This document shows, piece after piece, positions 7,480 through 14,475 of a stretch of 64,000 nt of DNA; within the stretch, counting starts at the first letter, position 1; every line of letters begins with the position of its first letter. The stretch is from NCBI RefSeq assembly GCF_000763885.1, contig NZ_JRKO01000005.1:52720-116719 (forward strand). The letters run 5' to 3'. The notes beneath the pieces were generated by a model. The model did not search any database. It saw only the letters and a list, made by a program, of their open reading frames with translations, and was not told where the DNA came from. The DNA is from Paracoccus versutus. GTDB taxonomy: Bacteria; Pseudomonadota; Alphaproteobacteria; Rhodobacterales; Rhodobacteraceae. A program made the translations under genes and the position numbers.

Positions 7480-7609
7480 CCCCGCGCCACGCCCCGGCCC
7501 GCGGGCGCTCGACCCCGACCAGCTGAAGCTGGTCGCGGGCGGCGTGACCGAGGGACCGGACGGCAAGGGCTGCACGGAACCCCGCAAGGGCACGCTGGCG
7601 CAGCATTGA
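7466..7609 (+). CDS. Double-glycine leader peptide 4 (short, one Cys)
   Basis: This 47-residue precursor overlaps the end of peptide 3 by 14 bases in another frame, so it is probably translationally coupled. The leader ends RALDPDQLKLVAGG. The predicted 21-residue product begins VTEGPDGKGC and is basic with a single cysteine, like peptide 2. It is followed 9 bases later by a hairpin terminator that closes the operon. The start at 7466 gives exactly the same precursor and product lengths as peptide 2, which supports it. Confidence 0.75.
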   Translation: MSGSDPAPRPGPRALDPDQLKLVAGGVTEGPDGKGCTEPRKGTLAQH

Positions 7610-7618
7610 CGAAAGGAC

Positions 7619-7640
7619 GGCCCCGGTTCCGGCCGGGGCC
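7619..7640 (+). terminator. Terminator of the four-peptide operon
   Basis: GGCCCCGG, loop TTCCGG, CCGGGGCC form a perfect 8-bp stem starting 9 bases after the stop of peptide 4. Only TT follows, so it may act with Rho or as an mRNA stabiliser. Confidence 0.6.
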
Positions 7641-7748
7641 TTCGCCGTCAGCGTGCTGCGGTCCCCGGCGAGTTGCATCCCGCTGAGCCAGGCCGGGGAA
7701 AGGCCGCGCGGGGCAGAGGGGCGAGGCCTGGGATGCCGGCGCGTTCAC

Positions 7749-7779
7749 CATGATGCCGCGTCGGCGCCGAGGCATCATG
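7749..7779. repeat. 31-bp interrupted palindrome
   Basis: CATGATGCC (7749-7757) and GGCATCATG (7771-7779) are perfect inverted arms of 9 bp. The spacer contains a second perfect palindrome, TCGGCGCCGA (7761-7770). It lies in the gene-free space 7641-7854 between the peptide operon and a leftward small gene. It could be a terminator for the leftward gene or a recombination or binding site. Nothing else was seen in this gap. Confidence 0.5.
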
Positions 7780-7854
7780 CCCGGCGATATGACGCTCGAC
7801 GACTATGGCGCCCGCCGCCGCCATTACCCGCAGAAGCTGGCCGCGCCGGTTCCA

Positions 7855-8106
7855 TCAGCCCTTCCGAAAGCTGCGCACGAACCGGAAGATCGCGAAGCCG
7901 GCCGCGACGGCATAGAGAAAACCGCCGATGAACATGATGCCGTAGATGGCGGCGAAGAGGTCGCGGTCATGCTCGTAGGTATGAGGCTCCAGCGTCGCGG
8001 AAAAGACGAACATCGCGATGAGATAGCCGATGGCATAGCCCAGCAGCCCACATGCGGGCACAAGCGCGACCAGCCCGACGATGAGAAGCGCGATCTTTTT
8101 CAGCAT
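7855..8106 (-). CDS. Small two-helix membrane protein, unknown function
   Basis: This 83-residue protein begins MLKKIALLIVGL. It has two hydrophobic segments, about residues 5-32 (with several Gly and one Cys) and 48-72, joined by a polar loop (TLEPHTYEHDRD), and a basic C terminus (FRFVRSFRKG). I do not recognise the family. It starts 11 bases after the stop of the secreted protein gene at 8118-8450, so the two form a leftward operon. Its closeness to the peptide locus allows an immunity role, since bacteriocin immunity proteins are often small membrane proteins, but there is no direct evidence. Confidence 0.65.
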   Translation of the reverse strand: MLKKIALLIVGLVALVPACGLLGYAIGYLIAMFVFSATLEPHTYEHDRDLFAAIYGIMFIGGFLYAVAAGFAIFRFVRSFRKG

Positions 8107-8117
8107 GGCGCGCCTCG

Positions 8118-8450
8118 CTAGAAATCCGTCAGGTGATCGAGCGAGAACCTGTCGGACCCGCTCTCGCAGATGTGCCAGTCCTTCTGGGCATTCGCCTCGT
8201 CCTGGCGGCCATGGCACCAGCCGCGTTCGTTCAGCGCCAGCCCGTAGATGATCATCGCCTTGCAGGCCACCACGACCTCGACGTCGCGGCTCGGGTTCCT
8301 GAGGCAAAGATCGCCGGCCTCGTGATGAAGTTCCTTCAGCCGCTGGTCGCTTTCGGTCGCTTCGGCGAAAAGCTTTTCCTCGGCCTGGGCCGGCAGGGGG
8401 CAGCCGGCTGCCGCGATCATTGCCGTGAAGCCAAGTGCGGTCAGGCGCAT
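8118..8450 (-). CDS. Secreted or lipoprotein-like hypothetical protein
   Basis: This 110-residue protein starts MRLTALGFTAMIAAAGC, a signal peptide that could be cut as a lipoprotein before the Cys or by signal peptidase I after PLPAQA. The rest is polar with several Cys (GDLCLR, VACKA, GWCHG, WHICES), suggesting disulfides in the periplasm. ATG 8450 is chosen for its strong AGGAGGAGGG ribosome site; an ATG 33 bases further out lacks one. No family is recognised. It is the first gene of a two-gene leftward unit with 7855-8106. Confidence 0.65.
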   Translation of the reverse strand: MRLTALGFTAMIAAAGCPLPAQAEEKLFAEATESDQRLKELHHEAGDLCLRNPSRDVEVVVACKAMIIYGLALNERGWCHGRQDEANAQKDWHICESGSDRFSLDHLTDF

Positions 8451-8607
8451 GGCCCTCCTCCTCTTCTTCCGAAAAAGTCGCATGGGCCGGGTTCATAGCA
8501 CGACCGCGCCTTGGGCGACACCGCCCGGCGGTTTGCACGCTGCCTTGGGCGGTTCGCGGCCGATGGCATCTGCCGGGCAGGTCGACAGCGGGCGGATTTC
8601 GCGTTAA

Positions 8608-8628
8608 AAGAGAATACGCGATTCTCTT
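8608..8628. promoter_or_regulatory. 21-bp palindromic operator before the amidase gene
   Basis: AAGAGAAT and ATTCTCTT are perfect 8-bp arms around ACGCG, ending 12 bases before the amidase ATG. Size and symmetry fit a TetR-family operator, and a TetR gene is the second gene of this operon, so autoregulation is likely. Confidence 0.65.
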
Positions 8629-8640
8629 ATGGAGGCGGGT

Positions 8641-10089
8641 ATGAACGCCGACCAAACCGACACCACCGACCTGCCGCTGGTCGACCTGGACGCGACGGCC
8701 CAGGCCGAGATGGTCAGCACCGGCGCGGCGGTGCCGATGGACCTGCTCACGGCCGCGATCACGCGATGCGAGGCGCTGAACCTGGCGCTGAACGCCCTGG
8801 CCTCGCTGGATGCCGATGCCGCCCGGCGGCGCGTCGAGGCGCTGGCGCCGGGTGGTGCCTTCCATGGCGTCCCGACCCTGCTGAAGGATCTGCTGGCCTG
8901 GCCCGGCCTGCCCATCGGGCTCGGCTCGCGGCTGATGGCGGGACAGGTCGCGCCGCAGGGCTCGGCCTATACCGAGGCGCTGGAGGCCGCCGGGCTGGTC
9001 GTGCTGGGCAAGACCACGACCTCGGAATTCGGGCTGCTGGGCACGACCGAGCCGCTGGCCACGGGGCCCACGCGCAATCCCTGGGATCTGTCGCGCTCGA
9101 CCGGCGGCTCGTCGGGGGGCGCGGCCGCGGCGGTGGCTGCGGGGATGGTGCCGGTGGCGCATGGCTCGGATGGCGGCGGCTCGATCCGCGGGCCGGCGGC
9201 GCTGTGCGGCGTCTTCGGCTTCAAGCCGGGGCGCGGGCGGACCTGGCCCGCGGGCATCCCGCCCGAGGCGCCGCTGGCGGGCATCCTCAGCGATCACTGC
9301 CTTAGCCGCACGGTCCGCGACAGCGCCACATGGCTGCGCGCGACCGAGGCGCAGGGGCTGCCCGCTCCGCTGCCCGAAGCATCGGCGCTGGCCGGAGACC
9401 CGCCGGCCGGGCTGCGGATCGGCTGGTTCGCGCGGGACTGTTTCGGCGAGCTGCCCGAGCCGGAGGTGCTGGCCGGGCTGGAGCGGACCGTTGCGCTGTG
9501 CCAATCGCTTGGCCACCAGCTCGTTCCGGTCGAGGGGCCGCGCCTGGACCGCGCGCTTGCGGGCGAGGCGATGTTCGACCTGATGGCGGCGACGACGGCG
9601 GGCATGATCGAGATGCTGGCGCCGGGACGCGAAGACGCCGCCGGCCTGCTGGAGCCCTATACGCGCTGGCTGGCCGATCACGGGCGCGGCTTGGCCCCGC
9701 CGCGCATCGGCGAGGCGATGCAGGTGATCGCCGCCTCCGGCGCGGCGCTGACGGATTGCCTCGATGGGGTCGATCTGCTGCTGTCGCCGACCATTCCCTT
9801 CACCGCCTTCCCGCTTGGCGCATTCGCCCCCGGCACGGCCAACGAGGTGCTGCGCGCCCATTTCGAGCGTAGCGCGGGATATACCGCCCCGGCATCGCTG
9901 GCCGGCTGCCCGGCGATGTCGGTGCCGCTGCATGTCGGCCCGTCCGGCCTGCCGGTCGGCAGCCATTTCAGCGCGCGGGCGGGCGATGACGCGCTGCTCT
10001 TTCGCCTTGCCTTCCAGCTTGAACGGGCCGCGCCGTGGCTGCCGCGCCTGCAGGCCCTGTCGCAGAGGCCGGCATGGCGCAAGTCCTGA
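8641..10089 (+). CDS. Amidase-signature family hydrolase
   Basis: This 482-residue cytoplasmic enzyme hydrolyses an amide or related bond of unknown substrate. The Ser-cisSer-Lys triad is visible: Lys82 in TLLKDLL, the cis-Ser in [11 protein letters not shown] (about residue 157) and the nucleophile Ser181 in [16 protein letters not shown]. The sequence is complete for the family. ATG 8641 is used because GGAGG lies about 5 bases upstream; the ATG at 8629 has none. The TetR gene overlaps its end by 16 bases. Members of this family serve many roles (fatty amides, aryl amides, indoleacetamide), so no substrate is proposed. Confidence 0.9.
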   Translation: MNADQTDTTDLPLVDLDATAQAEMVSTGAAVPMDLLTAAITRCEALNLALNALASLDADAARRRVEALAPGGAFHGVPTLLKDLLAWPGLPIGLGSRLMAGQVAPQGSAYTEALEAAGLVVLGKTTTSEFGLLGTTEPLATGPTRNPWDLSRSTGGSSGGAAAAVAAGMVPVAHGSDGGGSIRGPAALCGVFGFKPGRGRTWPAGIPPEAPLAGILSDHCLSRTVRDSATWLRATEAQGLPAPLPEASALAGDPPAGLRIGWFARDCFGELPEPEVLAGLERTVALCQSLGHQLVPVEGPRLDRALAGEAMFDLMAATTAGMIEMLAPGREDAAGLLEPYTRWLADHGRGLAPPRIGEAMQVIAASGAALTDCLDGVDLLLSPTIPFTAFPLGAFAPGTANEVLRAHFERSAGYTAPASLAGCPAMSVPLHVGPSGLPVGSHFSARAGDDALLFRLAFQLERAAPWLPRLQALSQRPAWRKS

Positions 10090-10694
10090 AGGAGGACCTG
10101 CGGGCACGGATCCTCCAGGCGGCGGGGTCGGAATTCGCCGCCCGCGGCTTCGCGGCCGCGCGGCTTGCCGACATCGCCCGGCAGGCGGGAACGACGGCCA
10201 GCAACCTCTACAAATACGCGCCGGACAAGGAGGCGCTGTTCCTGCAAGTCGTCCCGCCGGAACTGGCCGCCCGCCACATGGACCTGCTGCGCGCCCGCCT
10301 GGCGGGGTTCGAGCGGGGCGAGGCCTGGACCTTGCTGACCGCCGACGGGTCGGCGGCGGCGGCCGGGTTGCTGGCGTTCTGGGCCAGCCATCGCCATGCG
10401 GTGGCGATCCTGATGAGCAATGCCCAGGGCACCCGCTACGAGACCATGCGCGAGCGGATGATCGAGGAGATGGCGACCCGCGCCATGCTGCGCTTTCCGC
10501 GCGGGGACGATCCGGCGCTGGCCTTCGTGCTGCGCCGGATCTTTTCGGCCACGCTCGACACGATCTCCGCCATCCTGCGGCAATACGAGCGGCCCGAGGA
10601 CATCGGCGAGGCGATCCGCCATTTCTGGCGCTTCCAGCTGGCCGGGCTCCAGGCCCTGCTGGTCGAGGGAAGCCGGGAGACGGGCCAGACGTGA
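10074..10694 (+). CDS. TetR-family regulator
   Basis: This 206-residue protein has an N-terminal helix-turn-helix, RILQAAGSEFAARGFAAARL followed by DIARQAGTTASNLYKYAPDKEALF, the TetR signature. The C-terminal domain carries several Trp and Phe residues suited to a hydrophobic ligand. It probably represses its own operon by binding the palindrome at 8608-8628 and is released by an amidase substrate or product. ATG 10074 lies inside the amidase gene, with AGAGG upstream. The alternative start at 10035 would extend the overlap without adding conserved sequence. Confidence 0.88.
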   Translation: MAQVLKEDLRARILQAAGSEFAARGFAAARLADIARQAGTTASNLYKYAPDKEALFLQVVPPELAARHMDLLRARLAGFERGEAWTLLTADGSAAAAGLLAFWASHRHAVAILMSNAQGTRYETMRERMIEEMATRAMLRFPRGDDPALAFVLRRIFSATLDTISAILRQYERPEDIGEAIRHFWRFQLAGLQALLVEGSRETGQT

Positions 10695-10994
10695 TGCGAC
10701 CGGCGGATGGCCTGGGCAGAGCGTCGGCGAGGGGCCGGCCGGGCGGGCAAAGCGGCCCACGCCCGCCAGAATGATCGTCCTCATGCTGCGAAGCAGCGTT
10801 CCTCGAGCGGACATGCGAATGCGATCCGGGGCTGGTGGCGGGGCAATCCTGGTCGGCCTCAAGACGGAAGCGGCGGGCTCGTTCCTGGCGGGCAGCTTGA
10901 CGCCGCCGGGTCTTGCTGACGAAGTTCGACCCGGCCCCATGATGCAGGACGTGGCAAGGCGGCCGGAAACGATGCATGTTCGAGAGGCGGGAAG
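10695..10994. other. 300-base gene-free stretch
   Basis: I see no convincing gene, RNA or repeat here. A small hairpin (GCTGC-GAA-GCAGC near 10784-10798) is too weak to call. It must contain the promoter of the permease gene at 10995. Confidence 0.5.
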
Positions 10995-12824
10995 ATGGCG
11001 ACGGAACTGCTGATTGTGCTGGTGCTGCTGGCTGCGGCGATTGCGATGTTCGCCCTCAACCGGCCGCGCATGGACGTGGTCGCGATCCTGGCGCTGGTGG
11101 CCTTGCCGCTGACCGGCATCATCACCCTCGACGAGGCGCTGGCCGGTTTCAGCGACCCCAATGTCATCCTGATCGCCGCGCTTTTTGTCCTGGGCGAGGC
11201 GCTTGTGCGCACGGGCGTCGCGCAGCGCACCGGCGATCTTCTGGTGCGCCGTGCCGGCGCGTCCGAGATGCGGCTGATCGTGCTGCTGATGGCGGCCGTT
11301 GCCGGGATCGGCGCCTTCATGAGCTCGACCGGCGTGGTCGCGATCTTCATCCCCATCGTGCTGCGGATCGCGGCGAAGATCGGCGCGGCGCCGGGGCGGC
11401 TGATGATGCCGCTGAGCGCGGCGGCGCTGGTCAGCGGCATGATGACGCTGGTCGCCACGGCCCCGAACCTGGTGCTCGACAGCCTGCTCAGGCGCGAGGG
11501 GTATCGGGGCTTCGGCTTTTTCGACTTCACGCCATTCGGGCTGCCGATCCTGCTGCTGGGGATCGGCTACATGCTGATCGCCCGCCGCTGGCTGGCGACC
11601 GACAGCCCGGCCAGCGTCAATCGGCGGCCGAGGCTTGCCGACTGGATCGCCAGCTATGGCCTGGCCGGGCGCGAGTTCCGCCTGCAGCTGTCGGCCCGGT
11701 CGGGGCTGGTTGGCAAGCGGCTCGACCAGCTTGATCTGCGCGGGACGGCGGGGATCAACATCCTGGGGATCGAGCGGTCGACCGCCTATGGCCGACGGCT
11801 GATCCAGCCGCGCGCCGACACCGTATTGCAGGCCGAGGACGCCCTGTTCCTGGACGTGTTCGGCGAAGGCACGGATATCGAGGCTTTCTGCACCAGCCAT
11901 GGATTGCGCCGGCTGCCCATTTCGGGGCGCTACTTCACCGATCACGCGCAAGAGATCGGCATGGCCGAGCTGATCGTGCCGCCCGATTCTCCGCTTGTCG
12001 GCAGAAGCATCGCGCAGTCGCGGTTCCGGTCGGTCCACGGCCTTGCCGTCGTCGGCCTGCGCCGCGACAACCGGCCGATCCGGGATGTCGATGCGCGGAC
12101 CGTGCTGCGCGGCGGCGACGTGCTGCTGTCGGTCGGTCCCTGGAGCCGGATCCGGCAGGTCCATCAGGGCCGGGATCTGGTCGTTCTGGCCCTGCCGGAA
12201 GAGATCGATGAGCTGCTGGAGGCGCCTTTCCGGGCCGTTCCCGCCGTCGCCATCCTTGCCCTGGTCGTCATGATGATGATTACCGGCATGGTTCCCAATG
12301 TGCTGGCGGCGCTGATCGGCTGTCTGCTGATGGGGCTTTTCGGCTGTATCGACATGGCCTCGGCCTATCGTTCGATCCATTGGCAGAGCCTCGTGCTGAT
12401 CATCGGCATGTTGCCCTTTTCGCTGGCGCTTCAGAAGACAGGCGGCATCGAGCTGGCAGCCGAGGCGCTGCGCGCCATGGTCGGGGATTCGACGCCCCGC
12501 GCCGCGCTGGCATTGATCTTCGTGACCACGACGGCGCTGGGCCTGTTCATCTCGAACACGGCGACCGCGGTCTTGATGGGGCCGGTCGCGCTGGCCCTGG
12601 CGTCCGACCTTGGGGTGTCGCCCCATCCTTTCGCGATGACCGTGGCGCTGGCGGCATCGGCCGCCTTCCTGACGCCGGTGTCTTCGCCGGTCAACACCCT
12701 GGTCGTAGGTCCGGGCGGCTACGGGTTCTGGGATTTCACCCGGATCGGTTTGCCGCTGGTCGCCATCGTCCTGATCGTCGCGATCGGGCTGGTGCCGGTG
12801 ATCTTCCCCTTCCATCCGGGATGA
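10995..12824 (+). CDS. SLC13/DASS-family permease with two TrkA-C (RCK_C) domains
   Basis: This is a 609-residue membrane protein. Two blocks of membrane helices (about residues 1-190 and 400-609) carry the repeated family pattern seen as FMSSTGVVAIFIP and FISNTATAVLMGP, the substrate and sodium loops of SLC13-type carriers. Between them lie two soluble TrkA-C-like domains (about 215-300 and 305-385) that may sense nucleotide or ligand. Members move sulfate, thiosulfate, dicarboxylates or similar anions with sodium or protons. No pathway neighbour identifies the anion. The start has GAGGCGGGAAG upstream. It stands alone between a gene-free stretch and a riboswitch. Confidence 0.85.
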   Translation: MATELLIVLVLLAAAIAMFALNRPRMDVVAILALVALPLTGIITLDEALAGFSDPNVILIAALFVLGEALVRTGVAQRTGDLLVRRAGASEMRLIVLLMAAVAGIGAFMSSTGVVAIFIPIVLRIAAKIGAAPGRLMMPLSAAALVSGMMTLVATAPNLVLDSLLRREGYRGFGFFDFTPFGLPILLLGIGYMLIARRWLATDSPASVNRRPRLADWIASYGLAGREFRLQLSARSGLVGKRLDQLDLRGTAGINILGIERSTAYGRRLIQPRADTVLQAEDALFLDVFGEGTDIEAFCTSHGLRRLPISGRYFTDHAQEIGMAELIVPPDSPLVGRSIAQSRFRSVHGLAVVGLRRDNRPIRDVDARTVLRGGDVLLSVGPWSRIRQVHQGRDLVVLALPEEIDELLEAPFRAVPAVAILALVVMMMITGMVPNVLAALIGCLLMGLFGCIDMASAYRSIHWQSLVLIIGMLPFSLALQKTGGIELAAEALRAMVGDSTPRAALALIFVTTTALGLFISNTATAVLMGPVALALASDLGVSPHPFAMTVALAASAAFLTPVSSPVNTLVVGPGGYGFWDFTRIGLPLVAIVLIVAIGLVPVIFPFHPG

Positions 12825-12957
12825 ACGGGAAGCGGCCCGCCGGATCTCGCAAGGACGAAAGCCGCCGCGAAATCCGCGCTGCCACGACGGCTTTGCGGGG
12901 CGAAGCTGCCGGTCGGCTCTTGATGCCTCTGCCCGACAATGGTTAGAATTCCCGGCA

Positions 12958-13068
12958 TCGACCGAGTGGCAACTAGGGTTCCGGGCGATCTGCCGCTGGA
13001 CCGAGCGTTGCAGAGACCGGAGAAGTTCCCCGGCTGCACCCAAGGGACAAAAGCCCAGGGGAGGAGAC
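12958..13068 (+). promoter_or_regulatory. ykkC-family (guanidine-I-like) riboswitch
   Basis: Three conserved blocks of the ykkC aptamer occur in the right order and spacing: ACTAGGGTTCCG (12972-12983), CTGGACCGAGCG (12996-13007) and GGGACAAAAGCCC (13044-13056), followed by AGGGGAGGAG. This matches the guanidine-I class best, although ykkC subtypes for ppGpp, PRPP or ADP share much of the core. A hairpin GCGCC-GAT-GGCGC (13082-13094) lies directly before the ribosome site AAGGGGG (13096-13102) and no T-rich terminator is seen, so control may be translational. The downstream gene is the EamA-family transporter. Boundaries are approximate. Confidence 0.85.
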
Positions 13069-13107
13069 GTCGAGATCAACCGCGCCGATGGCGCAAAGGG
13101 GGTCTCA

Positions 13108-13980
13108 ATGACGCTTGCCTCGCTGCTTCTTGTCGTTCTTGCATCCTTCATCCATGCCAGCTGGAACCTGCTGGCGAAACGTGCCGCCTCGGTCGGGCCG
13201 GTGTTCGTCTTTGCCTATAACCTGGTCGCCTGCGTCGCCTATGCGCCATGGGTGATCTGGCTGCTGGCGCAGGGCGGCGTCGACTGGACCAGGGAAGGCA
13301 TCGGCTTTGTCCTGCTCAGCGGGCTGATCCATCTGGCCTACAGCCTGTGCCTGCAGCGCGGCTACAGGGTGGCGGACCTGTCGGTGGTCTATCCGGTGGC
13401 GCGGGGGACCGGGCCGATGCTGTCCTCGATCGGCGCATTCCTGATCCTGGGGGAAAGCCCGACCGGCACGGGCCTGGTCGGGCTGGTCCTTGTCGTTCTC
13501 GGCATCCTGCTGATCGCCACGCAGGGAAGGCTGGCCGCCTTCGCCCGCCCCGGCGGGCAGGCCGGGGTTCGATGGGGCACGGCGACGGGCGGGCTGATCG
13601 CCAGCTATACCGTGGTCGATGCCTATGCGGTGAAAGCCCTTGGTATCGCGCCGGTGGTGCTCGACTGGTTCTCGAACCTGCTGCGGTTCTTCCTGCTGCT
13701 GCCGCTGGTGCTTGCCAACCCTCGCCGTGCCATGGGCGCGATGCGGGGCCATTGGTGGACCGCCTTGGGCGTGGGGCTGCTGTCGCCGCTGTCCTATATT
13801 CTGGTGCTTGCCGCGCTGACGGGTGGCGCGCCGCTCAGCCTTGTCGCGCCGATGCGTGAAATGTCGATGATGGTCGGCGCGCTGATGGGGATGCTGATCC
13901 TGCGAGAGGCGGTCGGCCCGTGGCGGCTGGCTGGTTGCGGCGTGCTGATCGCGGGCGTGATCCTGTTGTCGGCATCGTGA
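13108..13980 (+). CDS. EamA/DMT-family transporter under a ykkC-type riboswitch
   Basis: This 290-residue protein has about ten membrane helices in two EamA repeats (about residues 1-138 and 155-290); the first repeat ends in the motif GYRVADLSVVYPVARGTGPM. Family members export small metabolites. The riboswitch 40 bases upstream suggests that expression rises with its ligand, most likely guanidine. Known guanidine exporters are four-helix SMR proteins, so a ten-helix EamA protein in this position is unusual and may be an alternative exporter. The ATG follows AAGGGGG by 5 bases. It is a single-gene unit. Confidence 0.88.
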   Translation: MTLASLLLVVLASFIHASWNLLAKRAASVGPVFVFAYNLVACVAYAPWVIWLLAQGGVDWTREGIGFVLLSGLIHLAYSLCLQRGYRVADLSVVYPVARGTGPMLSSIGAFLILGESPTGTGLVGLVLVVLGILLIATQGRLAAFARPGGQAGVRWGTATGGLIASYTVVDAYAVKALGIAPVVLDWFSNLLRFFLLLPLVLANPRRAMGAMRGHWWTALGVGLLSPLSYILVLAALTGGAPLSLVAPMREMSMMVGALMGMLILREAVGPWRLAGCGVLIAGVILLSAS

Positions 13981-14475
13981 CGACCGCGACGGTCCGCCAT
14001 CGGCTCTGCGCATCATCGCAGGAGGTTCGGCCGGCCCGCTGCCTGCGCGCCCAGCCAGGGGCGGGTCCGGCGCGGATCTGCGCAAAGCGGTCGCCCGTGC
14101 TTGCCGCAAGGATGCTTCCGTATCGGCGATAGAGGATAAACGCTTCATTGGAAGCGGCCCCGCAGCCGGATCAAAGAACGCCGCCGTTCGGGTGCCACGC
14201 TTCTGCGAGGTGGAAGCCGGGGCAGCGCGGCAGGAAGCCCTTCGGCATCGGGTTTACCGCCTGCGGCATTGGTCGAAGGAAGGTCGGCTGGCATTCACGC
14301 AAATGCCGGATGGTATTGCCCTGCCTCTTGCCCGGACAGGGCCAGGGCCCTATTTTCCGGGACGAAAGGACAGTTTCATGCATCAGTCGATCCGCAAGCG
14401 CTAAGGATCCGGTTTCCGGTTTCGCCACCCCTGCCTGCCGGCGGGGTGTCCTTTTGCACTTGCTGGACTGACATC
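13981..14475. other. Gene-poor stretch with mini-ORF and hairpin before the P450 gene
   Basis: Most of this 495-base stretch shows nothing. Near its right end, a possible 8-codon reading frame (ATG 14378 to TAA 14404, MHQSIRKR) lies 9 bases after a GAAAGGA ribosome-like site, and a terminator-like hairpin follows at 14426-14448. This could be a leader peptide with attenuator or the end of a small transcript. Confidence 0.4.
14426..14454 (+). terminator. Hairpin with T-rich tail 20 bases before the P450 gene
   Basis: CACCCC (14426-14431) pairs with GGGGTG (14443-14448), with an inner GCC/GGC stem, and TCCTTTT follows. It is the most terminator-like hairpin in the window and lies immediately before a gene reading the same way, so it either ends an upstream small RNA or attenuates the P450 gene. 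Confidence 0.55.

Noticed and set aside
6893..7609. Reading the four peptides as lanthipeptide, lasso or nitrile-hydratase-leader precursors
   Set aside because: No LanB/LanC/LanM, cyclase, radical SAM or YcaO-type gene lies nearby and the leaders are short double-glycine type, so unmodified class II-like peptides are the simpler reading.
8509..8551. 9-bp direct repeat CCTTGGGCG at 8509 and 8543
   Set aside because: Too short and GC-rich to stand out from chance in this DNA.
7855..13151. Two overlapping leftward frames over 1,000 codons (7855-10977 and 9678-13151)
   Set aside because: These are antisense to the amidase, TetR and permease genes and the riboswitch. Only the last 83 codons of the first (7855-8106) are kept, as a separate small membrane protein with its own start.
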